Shown: piece after piece, positions 1-12,700 of the stretch
Numbering within the stretch: position 1 is the stretch's first letter
Layout of the letters: every line of letters begins with the position of its first letter
Assembly: GCA_050084515.1 (NCBI GenBank)
Contig: CM114274.1
Coordinates: forward strand, 39,060,001-39,124,000
DNA from: Blasia pusilla
Taxonomy: Eukaryota > Marchantiophyta > Marchantiopsida > Blasiales
Reading direction: 5' to 3'
DNA: 64,000 nucleotides
Program-made: the position numbers and the translations under genes
The notes under the pieces: model-generated
The model's input: only the letters and a program-made list of their open reading frames with translations
Told to the model about the DNA's origin: nothing
Databases searched by the model: none

Positions 1-2704
1 AGTTGCTTGCAAGTCAAGTTGGCACAAGATCAAAACCAGGATGCTCAATCTCACATTCAGCACATGACCTGCTGAAGAGTCCTGATTTCGTGGCCCTCTC
101 ACAATTGTACATGCATTTACACACTGTTACATGGAATCGAACGAAACATTGAACCTAGCTGTGACTCTCCAAACCAAATGTTGGTCCTCTTTAACAAGAA
201 CAAGACTCTGGATGAATGGATGACCTAGTAAGAATGTATCATGAAGTGTGAAATTTCCAGTGTACTCATCACCATCAAAACCATACAAAACTGAATCACA
301 AATGAAGAACTCACTTGTTGAGGTACAATTTTGGCTGCAAAGTCTCTTCATCACGGACATATCCTGAGATACTGAATAAACTCGATAAGGAGACTGCTGA
401 CAAGAGTGACCTAAAGCTCATTTGGAAATCTATTTGGCCACGACATCTAAAGTGTGCAATATTATTGCAATTTGAAAGTAGCTAGGAACAAATTATCAAA
501 AGAAGCCAGAAGTGTGGCAAAAATTCCACGACATAATAAACCCAGCCTCTCAACCATTTCAAGTGAATGCAGCCTTGGCAACAGAAACCAACGAGGCAAA
601 CCACCAAAAACAATGAAGGGCAGAGAAATCACCTAGATGATAAGTTTGAGTTGCTGGGAGTACAGAGGACAATTGCTCAATCAGTACTAAACCTGCCCTT
701 AAAATGGGCACTACCTGCAAAGGGCAATCCAGGAAACACCAATCGATGAAGTCCTTGTTTGAAGTAAGTGACTTTGACAGAGCAATCTAGGGAGCATCTC
801 TACTAAGAACACTTGCTTTAGTCAGACTAGTAGTAGATAAGAATGAATGTATCTTTTCTTAGTCATGCCACCATTCACCCTGTCCACAAAGCACCTGGAT
901 TGTCATAGAGTGCTACTGCTGAAGTGCATGAGTCCAGTTGACATAAAACTGAAACGAGATTTTTGGAGGAACTGAACACACAACAACCAGACTGGACATA
1001 AGTAGACCTTGCCACTGACCTTTACAGGCTCTCTTGGATCGATGAACTCACAATTCGCAATACCACAAGGTGTTTGTACCTCACCAGTTATTGTTATCTG
1101 TCAGAGAGAACTTCAACAAGAAATCAAACTCGTTTTCCAATTGTATGAGTTTCCATTTCAGCTTGGAGTCCAACACTTGGAGATGAACATAATCGTTACA
1201 TGACGGAGCAACTGTCTAGTTCTTTGAACACCAGGAACGCGTTGCTCTACAGGATCCCCAGGCCAAGCTATTCGGAGCTTGAAAACAGACCACAGATGAC
1301 CATCAACATTGTGAGACACCTTGTGACGCGGGTTTGAACCTCGTCTGACTTCAAAATCTTACCAGCCAATCTCTGGATGCTTCATAAATCAGGATCCGTC
1401 CTAGTTCTGCCATTGCATTTCCTGCAAGTTATCATTCAGTGTTAAGGTCTTCGTGGGACTAACGAGTTTCCCTATCAACCACAGTCTTCGCTTTATGCAT
1501 CAAGATATAGAAGAAACGGAACTCTTATCTGGGAAAAATCATGCTCCACTTGGAAATCTGGTTCACATTTTTGATGGACGTCAGGGCCACTATTTTAACA
1601 TTGTGAACATCGTACATTCCAAAATTTCTAAGTGGAGATACGAGGTCTCTGGGGTCATCCAATTGAAGAAATTGGTAGATTCTCATCCCAATAATTTGCA
1701 AGCGGAATGTAGCATTTGAGCTCCAATATCTAGTGGATGCAATTACAGATATGCGGCCCAGAGTGGCCTTGCTTGTATCAGAAGTGCTGGAAAGACCTAC
1801 TGAACAAGGGAGATGGAGTCAGCTCATTTCGAAGGACGGAAATCCAGTGCTTGATGAGGGGATGCGGTGGCACATAGACCTGGACAGCAACACCCCAAGG
1901 TTCATTGTAATCGTAGCGAGGCGCACAATCAAACCCTTACATTGCATGAAGAGCAATAATGCAATCTATTGTCATTCAATGCAGAACAGAGAATGCATCG
2001 ATAATTCTTCAACGAGTTTAACAGTCGTACTATCATTTGCGGAGCTGATCGTGCTCAAGACTATGAATTCCACAGGAAAAAGTCGTTGGGTTCCGTTTGA
2101 CGACCAGGGGCACGCCCGAGGCACTTTTCGCAACATACCAGCATTTGGTCTCCCCCGATTGGCTTATTATGCACAGCTGCTGCAGATCTCACGGAGAGTG
2201 ATCTCCCAGATCGATTGGCTCCACAGTGTATATTGTCCACAGTCCGCGAAATCCAGTCCTGAACAACAATTCCAATCTCCGTTTTAACTTGGACAGGCTT
2301 CACAGACGTTCGTTTTTGAGACTGCAAATTTAACATCGCTGCGCACGTCCTTCGCAATGCAACAGAACGCCATTCTGCTGGCAATTTCCAGCATCGGGAG
2401 AATTCCAAACTCCTCTCTATACTTGACCGGCAGAATTCAGAATTCGTAATCAAAGTCAGTCACACAGAAAGAAAGACACTGAATGAATGGAGTGATTTCC
2501 TATCAACCGGCACCCTAGAGGATTATGAGACTTGCATTTACGAAATTTGCGGGAAAAATGCGGGGAGAGAGAGAGAGAGAGAGATGCCTGTTGGTGCAAG
2601 GATTTATGGTGGACAGTCGCTCTCGACGGCGGAGAAAACGAAGAATTGGTGGTGGTGGAAGACACCCCGCACGGGACAGCAAAGCACATGTTTAAGCTTG
2701 CCAT
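1..2704 (-). CDS. UPP: uracil phosphoribosyltransferase, plastid-type, 3' end beyond left edge
   Basis: Salvages uracil: uracil + PRPP to UMP + PPi; the plant homologue is plastid-targeted. Reading right to left, these exons join in phase: one ending at 2139, then 1801-1879, 1363-1421, 1020-1097, 633-714 and 315-363, all with GT-AG borders. Together they give the family blocks VPPHPLIKHWISVLRNE, AELGRILIYEASRDWL, GEVQTP, FIDPREP, VVPILRAGLVL, QTYHLG and VRDEETLQPKLYLNK in the right order. The PRPP-binding loop and C-terminus should lie left of base 1. A start at 2704 opens a Ser/Thr-rich stretch (MASLNMCFAVPCGVSS) that looks like a chloroplast transit peptide. How that exon joins the one ending at 2139 is unresolved. 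Identity is firm from the exon blocks; the 5' structure is inferred. Confidence 0.88.
2565..2584. repeat. (GA)n microsatellite inside the putative transit-peptide exon
   Basis: About ten perfect GA units. Read on the minus strand as CT repeats they encode alternating Ser-Leu (ASLSLSLS) in the predicted transit peptide of the uracil phosphoribosyltransferase, so changes in repeat number would change presequence length or frame. Confidence 0.85.
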
Positions 2705-3290
2705 GGCTTCCTACATGTGCAGCCTCGCGGAAAAATGCCTCTCTTCCACAACTCACTTTCACAATTCCCCACTCTCTCCTCTCGCGCTCTTGATCAGGTG
2801 CCGATTCCACTAACGTAGCATCGAAGGCCGTTAAACCCCCGCACTCAAAATCTCACCACTCACCACTCACCACTCCATACCTGCGTGCGCGAGTACTCAC
2901 TGCCTCTGATTCATCCATGTAATATCTATGCCTCAAAACTAGCGCGTTTCCAGGGAGGGAGAGCCGCACTACCCTATCCTCCCACTTACTTCACCGCTGC
3001 CAAAGCCGTCCCCGGCCCCAACGTTCAGGGAGAACCCGGCTACTTTCAAACCGTCGCTTAAAAGCGGCCGGGAATAAGTGCTGTCTTCATAGAGCTAGTA
3101 AGGAATTAAAAAAATGTTTAATACTTTTTGTTAGTGTATAGTTCCCCATTAAATTAAGGATTAAGGGAAGATTAACGGCTCACAAATTCAAATTATTTTT
3201 TCTGTTGGTAACGTGTGGTGATTTTTTTGCCACTTATGAAATTGAGAGGTGTTTGCAAATCAAAAAGACACATTCCTATAATAATATAGA
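2705..3290. other. upstream/intergenic region of UPP
   Basis: This stretch lies directly upstream of the proposed UPP start and should hold its promoter and 5' UTR. It is relatively C-rich up to about 3060 (repeated CACTCACCACT motif near 2860-2880) and then turns AT-rich. I recognise no gene, no RNA gene and no clear TATA element. Confidence 0.4.
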
Positions 3291-3296
3291 AATTTC

Positions 3297-3870
3297 AAAT
3301 AGCCGCCGGAATTGAGAAAATTTCAAATATTACCATTTCATGGTAATTAGAGAGCCGATAAATACCGGTTCTGGCAGTTGTGGATAGGGGGAATGCCCCC
3401 TTCCTCCTTTCCGGGGCCGGTTGTGGCCTTTGGATACTTGACTCTTCTTAGTATGTACCAAATAGCCACCGTAATTGAGAAAACTTCCAATATTAACATT
3501 CGACGGTTATTAGAGAACCGATAAGTACCGATTCTTGCGGTTCTAGATAGGTGTTGCTAATATTTTCTCTCATGTTGGTGAGTTTGGTCGATAGGGGGGA
3601 AGGCTCCCTTCTTTCTTTTCACGGCTGGTTTTGGCCTGTGGGTTTTTGGCTCTCTATGGCCCCCTATTTTGTTTCTCCAACGGGTTTTCGATCAAGAGTT
3701 TTTACTGAAGTTCAATATTTTCAGTCTATATAGGGGGAATGCCCTCTTCTTCATTTCTAGGGGCGGTTGTGGCCTTTGGATACTTGGACTCTTTGCGTCC
3801 CCCTCTTTTTTTTTGTATGATGGATTTTCCATCATGCATATTTTTTGAGGTTCAAATTTATTTTCCAGCA
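3297..3870 (+). repeat. three imperfect direct repeat units, possible decayed transposon
   Basis: Unit 1 starts at 3297 and unit 2 at 3461; both open with AAATAGCC, continue with AATTGAGAAAA and later share AGAGAACCGATAA or AGAGAGCCGATAA. They go on to a block with GGGGGAATGCCC..CTTC and GGTTGTGGCCTTTGGATACTTG. Unit 3 (about 3727-3870) repeats the second half only. A diverged inverted copy lies at about 4870-5050. No coding capacity is visible. Fragments of a non-autonomous or LTR-type element are the simplest explanation. Confidence 0.6.
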
Positions 3871-4869
3871 AAACTTCTTTCGACAACGGCCCAACCTATT
3901 CATTGGTATAAAACTGCCACCAGATAGTTGTGAACATTGAAGCATACTGACATTCCATAATCAATTCAATTTTGTACAATGTTCTCAAGTTTATTGGCAC
4001 CGAGAATATTATGTTAATATTTTAGAAAATAAATATAATACGATATTTAAAATAAAAATTAGTGTGAAATAGAAATTAATCGACATGTGTGGAGGATATG
4101 TGAATAGTCTAAATGGTGAGGGAAAAAATGACGAGAACCTATAGAGACCGTAATAGAAATAATTAATGACTATATCGATAGAAATTGCTATTAGTGAAAT
4201 ATCTAGGTAGTTTTTAGTGTTAAGTTTGACACAACTAATTTTGGGAGGGGAAAAGGATACTTGATGTCTAGCATTAGATCATCTCTAACACAAACAGTAG
4301 TGTGCATATTTTCCAATTGATTCTTACAATTTTTGATTTTATTTCAATGACATATGTCGTGTACAAATGATAAATCAAAGATTTTGTATTTGTCTATCCA
4401 TCTCCATTATGAGTTTGTTTCGAATAAGTGAAAGATGAAGGCAAGGATCTCATTTACATGGTTTTGTTGTACATTCACATGAATAAAATTACAAGGTTTG
4501 GACATAATAGATACTATTAAGATTCATAATGGTCTTGCTTGTATCAAAGAAGAAAATGTTAACTAGTGAGGATTTATGCAAATTGAGCCCATCGTATTTG
4601 TTCGAAAAATGTAGTACTAGTCTTCCAACATCATCCTTATATAATTTACCTTGTGCAAAATACTAATCTTGTTTATGAGTGATCAATTCATCCATCTTAA
4701 GAATAGGTTAGGTAAAAAAACTTTAATTATCCTGAAGAAAATGCACTTTTAATGAAAATGTGTGAAAGTCAATTAGCTCTTGAAGATCCCATGCTATGAG
4801 AAACACTATTTTTGGACTTTTTTTTTTCTTTTACTTGGTTTGAGCAATAACAATTTAAATTCCACTTAG

Positions 4870-5050
4870 TACGTATTACTAATTGGAAAAGAAGAAGAGG
4901 TCTCAATAAAAAATGGGTGATGGAAAACCCATCCAGAGTACAAAAAAAGGGGGGGACTCAAAAAGTCAAGTACGTGAAGGCCACAACCGGCCCGGAAACA
5001 GAAGAGGGAGACCCTCCTATCGGCTAAACTCACCAACAGTAGAAACAATA
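4870..5050 (-). repeat. inverted copy of the 3.3-3.9 kb repeat
   Basis: On the minus strand this segment reads TTGGTGAGTTTAGCCGATAG, then GGCCGGTTGTGGCCTTCACG, then a T/C-rich tract and GATGGGTTTTCCATCA. These are the same blocks, in the same order, as the direct repeats at 3480-3870 on the plus strand. The two copies could fold on each other across a spacer of about 1 kb. Confidence 0.6.
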
Positions 5051-6142
5051 TCATAAATATCTAGAGAGACGTGACTACTACTAAGTGGGTCTCTAGCACT
5101 AGTGTCTCCCACAACCTGAGTCCGTCGCAAAAACCCATTTGGCTTTGTCACATCTTAGTTAGGCTTAGGTAGAGTTCTACCGCATCGATGTCACAGAGGG
5201 TCAACACGATGTTTGGGTGTTACTTTATCTTGGATGTCGAATGAGGTTGACGACATGCCCCTTGCGTCGAGAACATTATCTCTTACGATTTTGGTCTTAT
5301 TCAATCAAGCGATTCGTCGACCCCGTCAACGATAATCCAATAACTTAACACGCAGGTTATCATTGGGACGACTATTTTCAAGGCTACAAGAGCTTCCTCT
5401 CTTGTAGCCATCTTTCTCATGCTGACCTTTAGGAGCATCTCTCTTGCTTTGTATATAGTAGAAGCTATGATGCTAGTGTCCAGATTTCCTCATATCACAT
5501 CTGTAGGATGTGGAATTTACGCAATAATATGCACTTTTGTCTGTTGAACATCTTATCCACCCGAATATATGGTGTGTCCAAATGATGAATATGACTCAAT
5601 ACGTCGATGTAGATCCAAGAGTGGAGTTTCAGGTCGTATAAATCATTTTTACTCTGACTATGTTATGTGGTCTCGATGTATCTACGTGAATGTTTTTCAT
5701 TAATGAATGAATCGACCCTGTGTTGGGAAGATCGATGTTATGTATCCAAATATGACCAACGATGTGGATTATGCAATGATGTGTATACGGACGACAACTT
5801 GAGCATGTTGCAAAGCTACGGAGACCCATTACATATAATAGAGAATCATAATAACTAATGACAACCCACTTCTCGATTAGAGATGATGAGCGCAATTTGT
5901 AAGAACCGAATCAAACCTCTCTCCCATACCCCCATGCATACGTATGGCTAGGAGAACAAATTGATGTCCATTATGAAGTCGACTGTAGAGAAAGTACTTC
6001 ACTGCTGCTCCTTATAGCAATCTCTCTGGTGCTTCCACTTGGACTTGGATAGCCTTTCATGTAAGATTCATCACTACAACATCCGTCGCCACCACCTCAA
6101 CCTCTCGTGTCATACAAAGATCAACACGGATAAAAAAATCCC
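5051..6142. other. intergenic, no gene recognised
   Basis: Only short unconvincing ORFs occur on both strands (88 residues or fewer). Base composition is more balanced than in the AT-rich 3.9-4.9 kb stretch. No RNA gene or recognisable transposon domain is seen. Confidence 0.5.
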
Positions 6143-6197
6143 GCATGGAATAGTGCCTCTCTATCATCCACATGCAGAGAGAGGCACTACTCCATGC
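6143..6197. repeat. 20-bp inverted repeat / hairpin
   Basis: Arm 6143-6162 (GCATGGAATAGTGCCTCTCT) pairs with arm 6178-6197 with a single mismatch, leaving a 15-nt loop. The structure is strong, but the loop is short and there is no annotated family to assign. It could be a small foldback element or a short foldback RNA. Confidence 0.75.
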
Positions 6198-6746
6198 AAA
6201 AACCACTATTGCGAGCAATATTGAACACGATATCTCGCACAGTATCATAAGTAGAAATCCTCGGACCCCCAACTAGACAATGTGCTAAATTGGTGGAACA
6301 CATTGAACTCCTAGAAAATGCTACTTGAGAGCTCCTCGTTGCCTGGAATTTCGCTTCACAATAATTGGTTTTGCCTTCCAAGATTATGAGTAAACAAAAT
6401 CTGGAAATGAGGAAATCATTCGCCGATATATATCTACACAACAGGAGAGAAAGACACCATGGGCTACCACAACACCATTGCTTGCTTTTGGTTGTTTCAA
6501 CATGCCCTTGTGCAGGTAGGGAGGGCTATTCATGTTCATTTCTGAGGTATGGGTTGGGTCCAGCACCTGTGCCGGATATAGGTAGGCTACACTGTATGGA
6601 CAATACATATCTTTACTACTGAGCAAAGTGGTGTACTAGACAAATACTCAGAAAAGATACCATACAAGCAGCCATACTCCATTGATGCCACAACCTGACA
6701 TTGATATACTTAAGAAGTGCTGGCGGTTACAGTTTCGGCTTCTGTT

Positions 6747-9700
6747 TCACTCTGGTGATTGCAAAGCTTTACTCAACTCCTGCAACAAGGTCAATCCAAA
6801 CACTGTATTTTCACAGTTGATTTTCACCAGAGCCTCAAGATGTGTAGGATCTTTGGCATCGTTGCTTTGCCCAATAATTGTTACCACTATCAAACACAAA
6901 TAGGACTCCGTGAAGATTTCACCACTGAAACTGAGGCAGAGTCCCTCTACTCCCCCACTCTTAATGGCTTCTTCACCAAGGAGAGAATCACCTATAGGAA
7001 TCACTGTGGAGATCAATGCAACGTCAGCACAGCTTAAGACTCTCTCAGCAACTGTTCGGGCGACTAGCAGAATTTGGTCCTCCCCTGCAGAGTCAAATGC
7101 ACTTCCTGAACCTTGAAATCGAGGTATTCTCAGCATACACCTGAGACGACAGTGATGTAATTTAAGTGAGAACACAGATCAACATGGTTTTCCGAAGTCC
7201 AAACAACAGCAGCAAGCCTCTATCCACTGAAAAACAAAATAATTGTGGCCAATATATCATCAGAAGCCACTGCAAACCAAGTGATATGATCTTTCTCTTC
7301 TGCTATCAACTTAAGATGATAATGATTAAATACAAACTGGCAATCAAACACTCTCAAGGCCAGGGTTTTTCATACCTTGGCTGCATATAAATAGCACAAA
7401 CAGAATTAATTACCTGCGTGAAGCCTCATGCAAGCCAGTTATTCGAACCTGTGCCAAAGTAAATGCCTCTGGACTGAGAAGAACGGGTCTCATAAATGCA
7501 CCTACTTCCGGCATAAGTTTCACAGGATGCGATACGCCATTACAAAGAACAGACAGCTTGATTGGATTGAGACGATGCCGGAAGCGCAGAATGAGCTTCC
7601 CTTCTGTTTTACCCCCAGGATCAAGTTCCGACACCTCCTGATTTGATGCCATAACTGGAGACTCAATGCTTGAAGTTTCCAACTCACTTGACCACATGAA
7701 AACAAAAGCACTCAGTCAACACATGTCCCTGGTGTAGAGAACACTTTACATTCAATCTTGATGTGGAAAGCAACACCCAGGTTCTAAACCTGGGTGATCT
7801 TATGAGTTAGTATGACAATAAGACAAGGTGAATCATAGGGTTTAGTGAACTGTGAACCAGCATAACAATTGGGTGATGTCAGCCTGCAACGTACCCCGAC
7901 TCAGACGAGACTTGCCCAGATTCAACATCTTTCACTGATATTCCTGAAAGATGCTCAGGTCCTCGATTTTGGAAGTACACTTTCAAATACACCAAGCCTT
8001 CAGAAGCCATGGGAGCTGAGTGTTCGAAGCAGTATTTCACATCCAAGCCACCTCCATTCGTAAAATCCAGAAGGGTGTGTATTCTAGGCTTGATAACGAC
8101 CTTCCCTATTGAGATGGTAGCATGGCCAGGGACGGTTCCTAAAAGAGGTTGATCTTTGATTTGCTCCGATGAACCTAACCAAGAATCTAATTCTGCTGAA
8201 GAAATTAGCCCCAACTCTGCAGTTGAGCTGTTACTTGGCAACTGCTGTTGCCGGTCATCATGATGCTTGCTCTTAGAAATTATTTCAGCATCTGTGTCAG
8301 ACAGAGATATGAGGGGTCCCCAACCAGTGCTCGGTATCCCATGCTGTATTGTTTGATGCCCAAAGCCATGGTCTGATGGCTGCCTTTTTGACTTTGTTGT
8401 TCCCCTCTGCGAACGAGCAGCTCCATACTGTTCATCCTCTGTTGAACTAGTTGCAGTATGACCGGAGAGGATTTCACCATTTTCTTCTGTGGAATATGAT
8501 TCACTCCCACTCTGTCTTTCACTCAACTGCCCTTCATCAGAGCCAGTCCCACTATACTCAACATTGGAGCTGGAATCTTGGTCAATCCCGGCCTGGAGAA
8601 CTCTTCGATTCCTGCCCCGTGAAGCAGAAGTTCCTGAAGACATGCTGAAGGGTTCTGGCAAGGGCATATAGTTTGGTGCTTTATGATGCACAATGTGAGA
8701 CATTGAGCCAGGTAGATAAGCTGATCGATCAGGCATCAGAGAAGTCACAACTGGTGCTGTTTTGGGTACCAAGAAAATGTGTTCAGCTAACCTCATGAAC
8801 TCAATTGACTCGTCTTCATTTTCAAGCTTGCCATCAGCTGACTTCGAAGAGCTCAAGTTCAAAGCTATTTGTGAATCCCCTTCACCACTTCCGTTTTCTC
8901 CGCTAGCGACCACACCAGAACGTGAATCTTGCACTTGTAATTGGAGCAGCCTATCTGCAATGTCCCTTGTAGACCTTATATTCTCCTGTTGCGGAAGGTT
9001 TTTTAAATGTGAAACAAGCAGCTGCCTCAGCATCCGAGCTCGGTCACGAATATCATAATTCAAGTCATAGGCTGCAAGTCTCAAGATGTAGTCAAAAATC
9101 AATAATGCTGTACTTGAAGAGGAATCCACAGATGTATGAGATCGCAGCACAACCTGCAAACATGTCATACACTTCTTCAAGTTCTCTTAAAATTTTTACA
9201 AGTCACAACTATATCAGGACTATCTATCAGCGATATCCTCCAGGTAAACAGAAATGACAGCTGTCTCTATACTTGCCATCAGAAACATCCTTAAAACAAA
9301 TTCATTTTCATGAACTTTGAAGTCATTTCCAAAAGTAAGACCATGACCAAAGCACACACCTTGGCAACACAGTTGAGAATCTGTAATTTTGTCTCATCTT
9401 CTTCTTTTGTGAATGTTCCCCCAAGATACTGTAAGACTACGGGGACCATTTGGGGTACAGTGGTTCCTGTTGTGCCAAACTCGCCAAGCATCCATATTAC
9501 AATAGCTCTTGCCTTTGGAACACTTAAGTGGTCCAGGCTCCGTACAAGGCGTGCAAGAACCTATAAACCAGACACTGAATCAGTCTCTTATGTGGAAATT
9601 CTTGGGTGACCATCATTCTATTGTAGCACATTTAACTACAGATCTTGTTGATGATATCAGTTCTACCAATGCCACACGTTAGAGCAGTTTCTCTTAACAG

Positions 9701-12700
9701 TATTTGTATTGGTGGAATGAATGATTCTTCTTGACCACCTTCTGTACTATTCTACCTGCACTTCAAGATATGTTCCAGAGAGTTACACATATTGTTACTT
9801 TTGTACCATACTTTTTGAATGCATGCCAACTCAACAGGACACCTTCCTATTGTGCTTGTTTGCTCTTACCTCTTCATTTTCAAGTGGGCGTCGTTGCACA
9901 ATCATGCGCAAAGCTAGGACAGCTTGAGTGACAACAACATCCTCTCTGCTGACCTTATCTTTATTTGACTTCTTCGTAATAGGCTTTCCTGGAATATGAC
10001 GACTCAAATTTCCCTTTTGTTGCTCTTCTTCCTGGTTGGCATCAGACTTATCGCTTGAGGAGGTAATCCCACTTCTTGCAAGTAGCAACAACCCATCTGT
10101 GCAGGATTTCGCAACAGCAGGCAAGAGCACTGCACAACGTCCAATTGCACTGACCGTGTCTGCAGCAAACTGACGATCTGGATTTCTCACATATGCCTGC
10201 AGCGTTGTGCAAGTATACCAGCAGTTACAGACCTAAAATAAACTACTTCACTGGCCCTAGGACTTTGAAATATAATCCAGGAGTGTCCAAATTATTCATG
10301 ATATTCTGGATTCCCAGTCAATTTCAGTGGCTGCATAACAAGGTGGAAAGGCCTTTACAGTATTTGATGCTCCATGGCTATGGTAGGACCAAATAAGTGG
10401 AGTGGCATATCAACATTGCAAAAATAAAAAGACGACGTGCATACCAACCCTCCTTGCATACCTGAAACTCTTGAAGTATATGGTGTATTGAGGATTCACT
10501 TGCTAACAAACACAATATGTCCAGCTTCAAGACGCGGATCTGGTCTGTGTCGGCTGAGGTGATGTAAAAGTCTTCGTAATAAGCTTCAAACAATGCCGGT
10601 GACATTTTGACAAATGTTGCTATGTTCATGAGTACCTTCATTTGAAGTTAGCACAGACAGGAAAGTTAGAATTTCTTGGAAGAAGTTGTTGACCAAAAAT
10701 TCAATAGTCAAAATAAACAGCCATCCAGCTTGTGACACATCCAGGTAATGGATGGTATTACTATGAAGGTGAGAATATAAAAGGAGTACAACTACTTACC
10801 ACATACTGTGATTCAAATGATGACCTGAGAAGAAAAAGCAAGGGCTGGATAGTCTTCTTTGCATCTATATTGAGACCAAGTAACCAATGAACACTTGCAG
10901 CGGCCATCACCACTGCACTGTTGTGGCTCAACAGTAGAGGTGATGTGTTCTCCAAAAGAAGTTTTATGCCTGGACAGACATTGTCATGTATTTCATTTGT
11001 TTTTTCACTCAGCCATGACTCCGTAGTTGTTTGAAGTCCTGGACTTGCTCTTTCAGCAGAGATCCCAATTCCCTCTTCTACTTTGTCCCTGTGACAGTCC
11101 CTGATAAGTGATTGTCCATCAACCACCTCCGACGTTTCTTGTATCTTCCCATCTACGGTCTCCAGATCTTCATTATCTAAAGTGGTGGCCTTCTTTTGAA
11201 AACATGACAGTCCAATGCTTCCTTTGGGAAACCCATACCTTCCCACCGCATATCGCAAGAGGATGTCAATCAGCACAACCTGTCCCCACTCATCAACATG
11301 GGTGACCAATTCACAGAGTTTCTGATAATGAGAACCCAGCAAGAAGAGTTGATCTGGGCACACAACGTTAAATGCTGCTGCTACTGCTCCAATTACTCCT
11401 GGAGAATTATCATTCATCAGCAAGCAAATCAGCTGCACAAGAACAGTACAATGGCAATGTGAGCCCTTCGTATAGCAATCTGGCATCACCAGATATAGAA
11501 AACGAACATGGCAGACGTTTGAAAAATAAAATGTGGAGCATAAAGAAAGGCCTGGCATAAGATTTCAGTTGCCTCCCTGTAAACATGGCTGATATGAGAA
11601 TTTTCAATCTTCTATGTGATGAATGGTAGGTGAAATTGACAATGGCAGAACAAAGACAATGACCTCAGGACTTCTAGAAAGGCCTGGCAACAGGAGATCC
11701 ATGTACCAACAACACAGACAAAAAAATAACCATTTCAAAGAAGTTTGACATAGAGAATAACTGAGAAAAATAGCACGAGAGTCTATATGAAAATTAACCA
11801 GTGCATGTCTTAGTCTGATCTCAATGACTATATAGATTGGGTAAGATACAGACGTGTGGTGAATGAACCTGAGACAAACCAACACACCTCTTCCAGGGTT
11901 TCCAGATGCTGCTCACGATCCAAGGTAAAGATCTTAGGGATGGCATGTGCTGCACATCTGCGGACATATGGAGAAGGATCTCTGGCACATTTGCTCACTG
12001 CCATCACCACCAAAGGAAGCACCACTCGAACTCGAATCCCCGACATGGCCCGTAGAGACCATGCTCGCACCAAGGGATTCAAATCTGAAAGATCTTTCTG
12101 AAATGAGTTGATTGCTAGCAATGCTTCATCAGGTCGCCTGACAAGTCCAGATCAACCACATACAACCATGAGTAGCAACTCCTTCCCATAACTTGTAATT
12201 CATTATTTTAGAACCATCGAAGAAAGTTTTCACATGTAATCTTTACAGGAAGAATCCATGGAAAAGGACTTTTTTTCCCTTGGTTATAAGAGTGACAAAA
12301 AGGTTGCTTTAAGGATGGCTCATGGGAGCCATGCAATTCTACACCACAAAAATCTTAGCAGGTGTAAACCATTCCTATAGCTTAGGAAGATAAGTAGTAT
12401 ACTTTTCCGCATAATGTACCAAGTAGATGTAGACAAGCTTCTTTAGCTCCAAGGAGGGTGAAACAACGTTCTTGACCACCTGCACACTAACAGTGAAACG
12501 TTTTAGCATCTTTGCATCTATCTCTACCAGTGGAAAGTGATGAATATGTCCACAGAAGTTTTTTGGTAGAGGGGACTCTGGCCTTGCATATAGTGCTTTT
12601 GTTCCCTAGCTTAATAGATCACTTGCAGCATTCTGTCCAAGGACATTATTTATGTGATTTGCTACTGTAGTCCATGGCGTGTACGATCCACCCTAAGTAG

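Noticed and set aside
1325-1350. tRNA T-loop-like GGGTTTGAACCTCG
   Set aside because: No matching acceptor, D or anticodon arm nearby; it lies in a UPP intron.
1453-1719. 88-residue plus-strand ORF
   Set aside because: It lies in an intron of the minus-strand UPP gene and shows no domain.
1733-2287. 184-residue plus-strand ORF
   Set aside because: It overlaps, on the opposite strand, the uracil phosphoribosyltransferase exons at 1801-1879 and around 2139-2290; the minus-strand exons carry clear family motifs.
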